Source of the DNA: CAXDRM01 sp963991775
GTDB lineage: Bacteria > Pseudomonadota > Alphaproteobacteria > Rickettsiales > JABIRX01
Assembly (NCBI GenBank): GCA_963991775.1
Contig: CAXDRM010000057.1
Coordinates: forward strand, 1 to 8,966
Direction: 5' to 3'
Length of the DNA: 8,966 nucleotides
Shown: positions 7,757-8,966 of the stretch, piece after piece
How positions within the stretch are numbered: position 1 is the first letter of the stretch
Layout: the number at the start of each line of letters is the position of its first letter
Made by a program: the position numbers and the translations under genes
The notes under the pieces: generated by a model
Databases searched by the model: none
What the model saw: only the letters and a program-made list of their open reading frames with translations
Told to the model about the DNA's origin: nothing

Positions 7757-7771
7757 AAGATTTCTTTTGCT
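7752..7771. repeat. Perfect inverted repeat in the aatA/virB3 divergent region (candidate operator)
   Basis: The sequence reads AGCAAAAGA-TT-TCTTTTGCT: 9-bp arms with a 2-bp centre and no mismatch. It overlaps the predicted vir -35 box and would lie in the aatA leader about 20 bases before its ribosome binding site. No U-tract follows on either strand, so it is not a standard terminator. A dimeric-regulator binding site is the simplest reading, with an RNA hairpin in the aatA leader as an alternative. Confidence 0.6.
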
Positions 7772-7791
7772 AAATAAATCCAGAAAATTTT

Positions 7792-7796
7792 AGAGG
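7792..7796 (+). promoter_or_regulatory. Ribosome binding site of aatA
   Basis: AGAGG lies four bases before the ATG at 7801. An in-frame TAA at 7771-7773 excludes a longer N-terminus starting further upstream. Confidence 0.7.
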
Positions 7797-7800
7797 AAAA

Positions 7801-8966
7801 ATGACCATAATTGCCAAGAGATTAAATAAGATAAAACCATCTCCAACTATTGCAGTAACTACCAAGGCTAAAGAGCTAAAAGCAGCAGGTAAAAATGTTA
7901 TCGGGCTTGGTGCTGGTGAGCCAGATTTTGATACTGCCGACTATGTTAAAGATGCTGCTCAAGCTGCAATGCAAGCAGGACAAACTAAATATACTGCCGT
8001 AGATGGCATACCAGAACTAAAAAAAGCCATTCAAGCAAAATTCAAAAAAGATAATAATCTCGATTATGATCCAGCAGAAATCACTGTTTCTTGCGGTGGA
8101 AAACAAGTAATCTATAATGCCTTAATGGCAAGCCTAAATCCTGGTGATGAGGTAATTATACCTGCACCATATTGGGTTTCATATCCAGATATTACTATTT
8201 TAGCAGAAGGTACTCCTATATTAGTAAATTGCTCAGCTGCAGATAATTTTAAACTTACCCAGACAAGCTTAGAACAAGCTATTACTGACAAAACTAAATG
8301 GTTAATTTTAAACTCTCCTTCGAACCCTACCGGCAATTCTTACAGCAAGGCAGAGCTTAGTGCCTTAGCAGAAATTTTAAAAAAATATCCACAAATCCAT
8401 ATTTTAAGTGACGATATATACGAACATATTACTTATGATGATTTTGAGTTTTACAATATTGCAACCTTAGCACCAGAATTAAAAAAACGCGTATTAATAG
8501 TTAATGGCGTATCTAAAGCATATTCTATGACAGGTTGGCGTATCGGTTATGCTGCTGGTCCGCAAGATTTAATTAAAGCAATGGCTAAAATCCAATCACA
8601 AAGCACTTCAAACCCTTGCTCAATTTCGCAATATGCAGCAGTTGCAGCCTTATCTGGACCACAAGATTATTTAGGAAAGCGTAATGCAGCTTTTAAGGAA
8701 AGACGTAACTTTGTTGTCGAGCAATTTAATAATACACCCGGACTCTCTTGTAATATTCCAGAAGGAGCTTTTTACATTTTTGCTTCATGCGCAGATATTA
8801 TTGGCAAAACTACTCCGCAAGGCAAAAAAATCAGCAACTCTACAGATTTTGCTTCATATCTGCTAGAAGATTACCTAGTTGCATTAGTACCAGGGATTGC
8901 TTTTGGTATGGAAAATCATTTTCGCATCTCATATGCAACCAGCATGTCTAACCTTGAAGAAGCTTG
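7801..8966 (+). CDS. aatA: Aspartate aminotransferase, class I-beta (3' end outside window)
   Basis: This cytoplasmic PLP enzyme exchanges amino groups between aspartate and 2-oxoglutarate, giving oxaloacetate and glutamate. The frame holds 388 codons; the family is about 400 residues, so only the last dozen or so are lost. Visible signatures are PSPTIAVTTKAKEL near the start, GLGAGEPDFDT, KYTAVDG, the NPTG motif (175-178), Asp204 and Tyr207 in SDDIYE (PLP ring contacts), the PLP-binding lysine Lys239 in SKAYSMTGWRIGY, and Arg375 in FRISYATS (substrate carboxylate binding). All key residues are present, so it should be active. Class I-beta members can also act on prephenate, and sequence alone does not exclude that. 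It is transcribed away from the vir operon across a 118-bp gap, and nothing suggests a functional tie to secretion beyond shared regulatory DNA. Confidence 0.97.
   Translation, partial: MTIIAKRLNKIKPSPTIAVTTKAKELKAAGKNVIGLGAGEPDFDTADYVKDAAQAAMQAGQTKYTAVDGIPELKKAIQAKFKKDNNLDYDPAEITVSCGGKQVIYNALMASLNPGDEVIIPAPYWVSYPDITILAEGTPILVNCSAADNFKLTQTSLEQAITDKTKWLILNSPSNPTGNSYSKAELSALAEILKKYPQIHILSDDIYEHITYDDFEFYNIATLAPELKKRVLIVNGVSKAYSMTGWRIGYAAGPQDLIKAMAKIQSQSTSNPCSISQYAAVAALSGPQDYLGKRNAAFKERRNFVVEQFNNTPGLSCNIPEGAFYIFASCADIIGKTTPQGKKISNSTDFASYLLEDYLVALVPGIAFGMENHFRISYATSMSNLEEA

Noticed and set aside
7752..7771. Inverted repeat as a Rho-independent terminator
   Set aside because: The stem is AT-rich and not followed by a T-run on either strand, and it sits between two genes that diverge, where no transcript needs to end.
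8112..8866. Minus-strand frame at 8112-8336 and plus-strand frame at 8684-8866
   Set aside because: Both fall inside aatA, whose frame carries the full set of aminotransferase motifs.
1..8966. Mobile elements, CRISPR arrays, tRNA or rRNA genes, toxin-antitoxin or defence genes
   Set aside because: No terminal inverted repeats, regularly spaced repeats, cloverleaf-like segments or matching protein families were seen; coding sequence fills all but 118 bp.

Overview
The window is AT-rich DNA from what looks like an obligately intracellular alphaproteobacterium of the order Rickettsiales. The evidence is a compact virB3-virB4-virB6-virB6 cluster. Its VirB6 proteins are several times longer than the roughly 300-residue classical form, which is the layout of the Rickettsiales vir homologue (rvh) type IV secretion system. 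An alphaproteobacterial class I-beta aspartate aminotransferase lies next to it. I cannot name the genus.

Positions 1-7682 hold one leftward (minus-strand) operon: virB3 (7395-7682), virB4 (4996-7395), a first virB6 paralogue (2477-4996), and a second virB6 paralogue that starts at 2477 and runs off the left edge of the window. Each gene starts inside the stop codon of the one before (TAATG, TAATG, TGATG), so the genes are packed with single-base overlaps and are probably translationally coupled. Together they supply inner-membrane parts of the secretion apparatus: VirB3, a small partner of VirB4; VirB4, the assembly and secretion ATPase; and two polytopic VirB6 channel proteins. Both VirB6 proteins carry a signal peptide and a large cysteine-rich N-terminal region predicted to lie in the periplasm.

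Positions 7683-7800 form a 118-bp divergent intergenic region. It holds a good leftward sigma-70-type promoter for the vir operon, a weaker rightward promoter candidate, strong ribosome binding sites for both flanking genes, and a perfect 9-bp-arm inverted repeat that overlaps the vir -35 box.

Positions 7801-8966 hold aatA on the plus strand, complete except for the last few residues beyond the right edge.

I found no tRNA, rRNA, insertion sequence, CRISPR array or phage gene. The window is best read as a known system with some interesting details (cysteine-rich VirB6 ectodomains, a candidate operator, a CxxC tail on VirB3), not as a new system. No long gene-free stretch exists; the only intergenic space is the 118 bp described.
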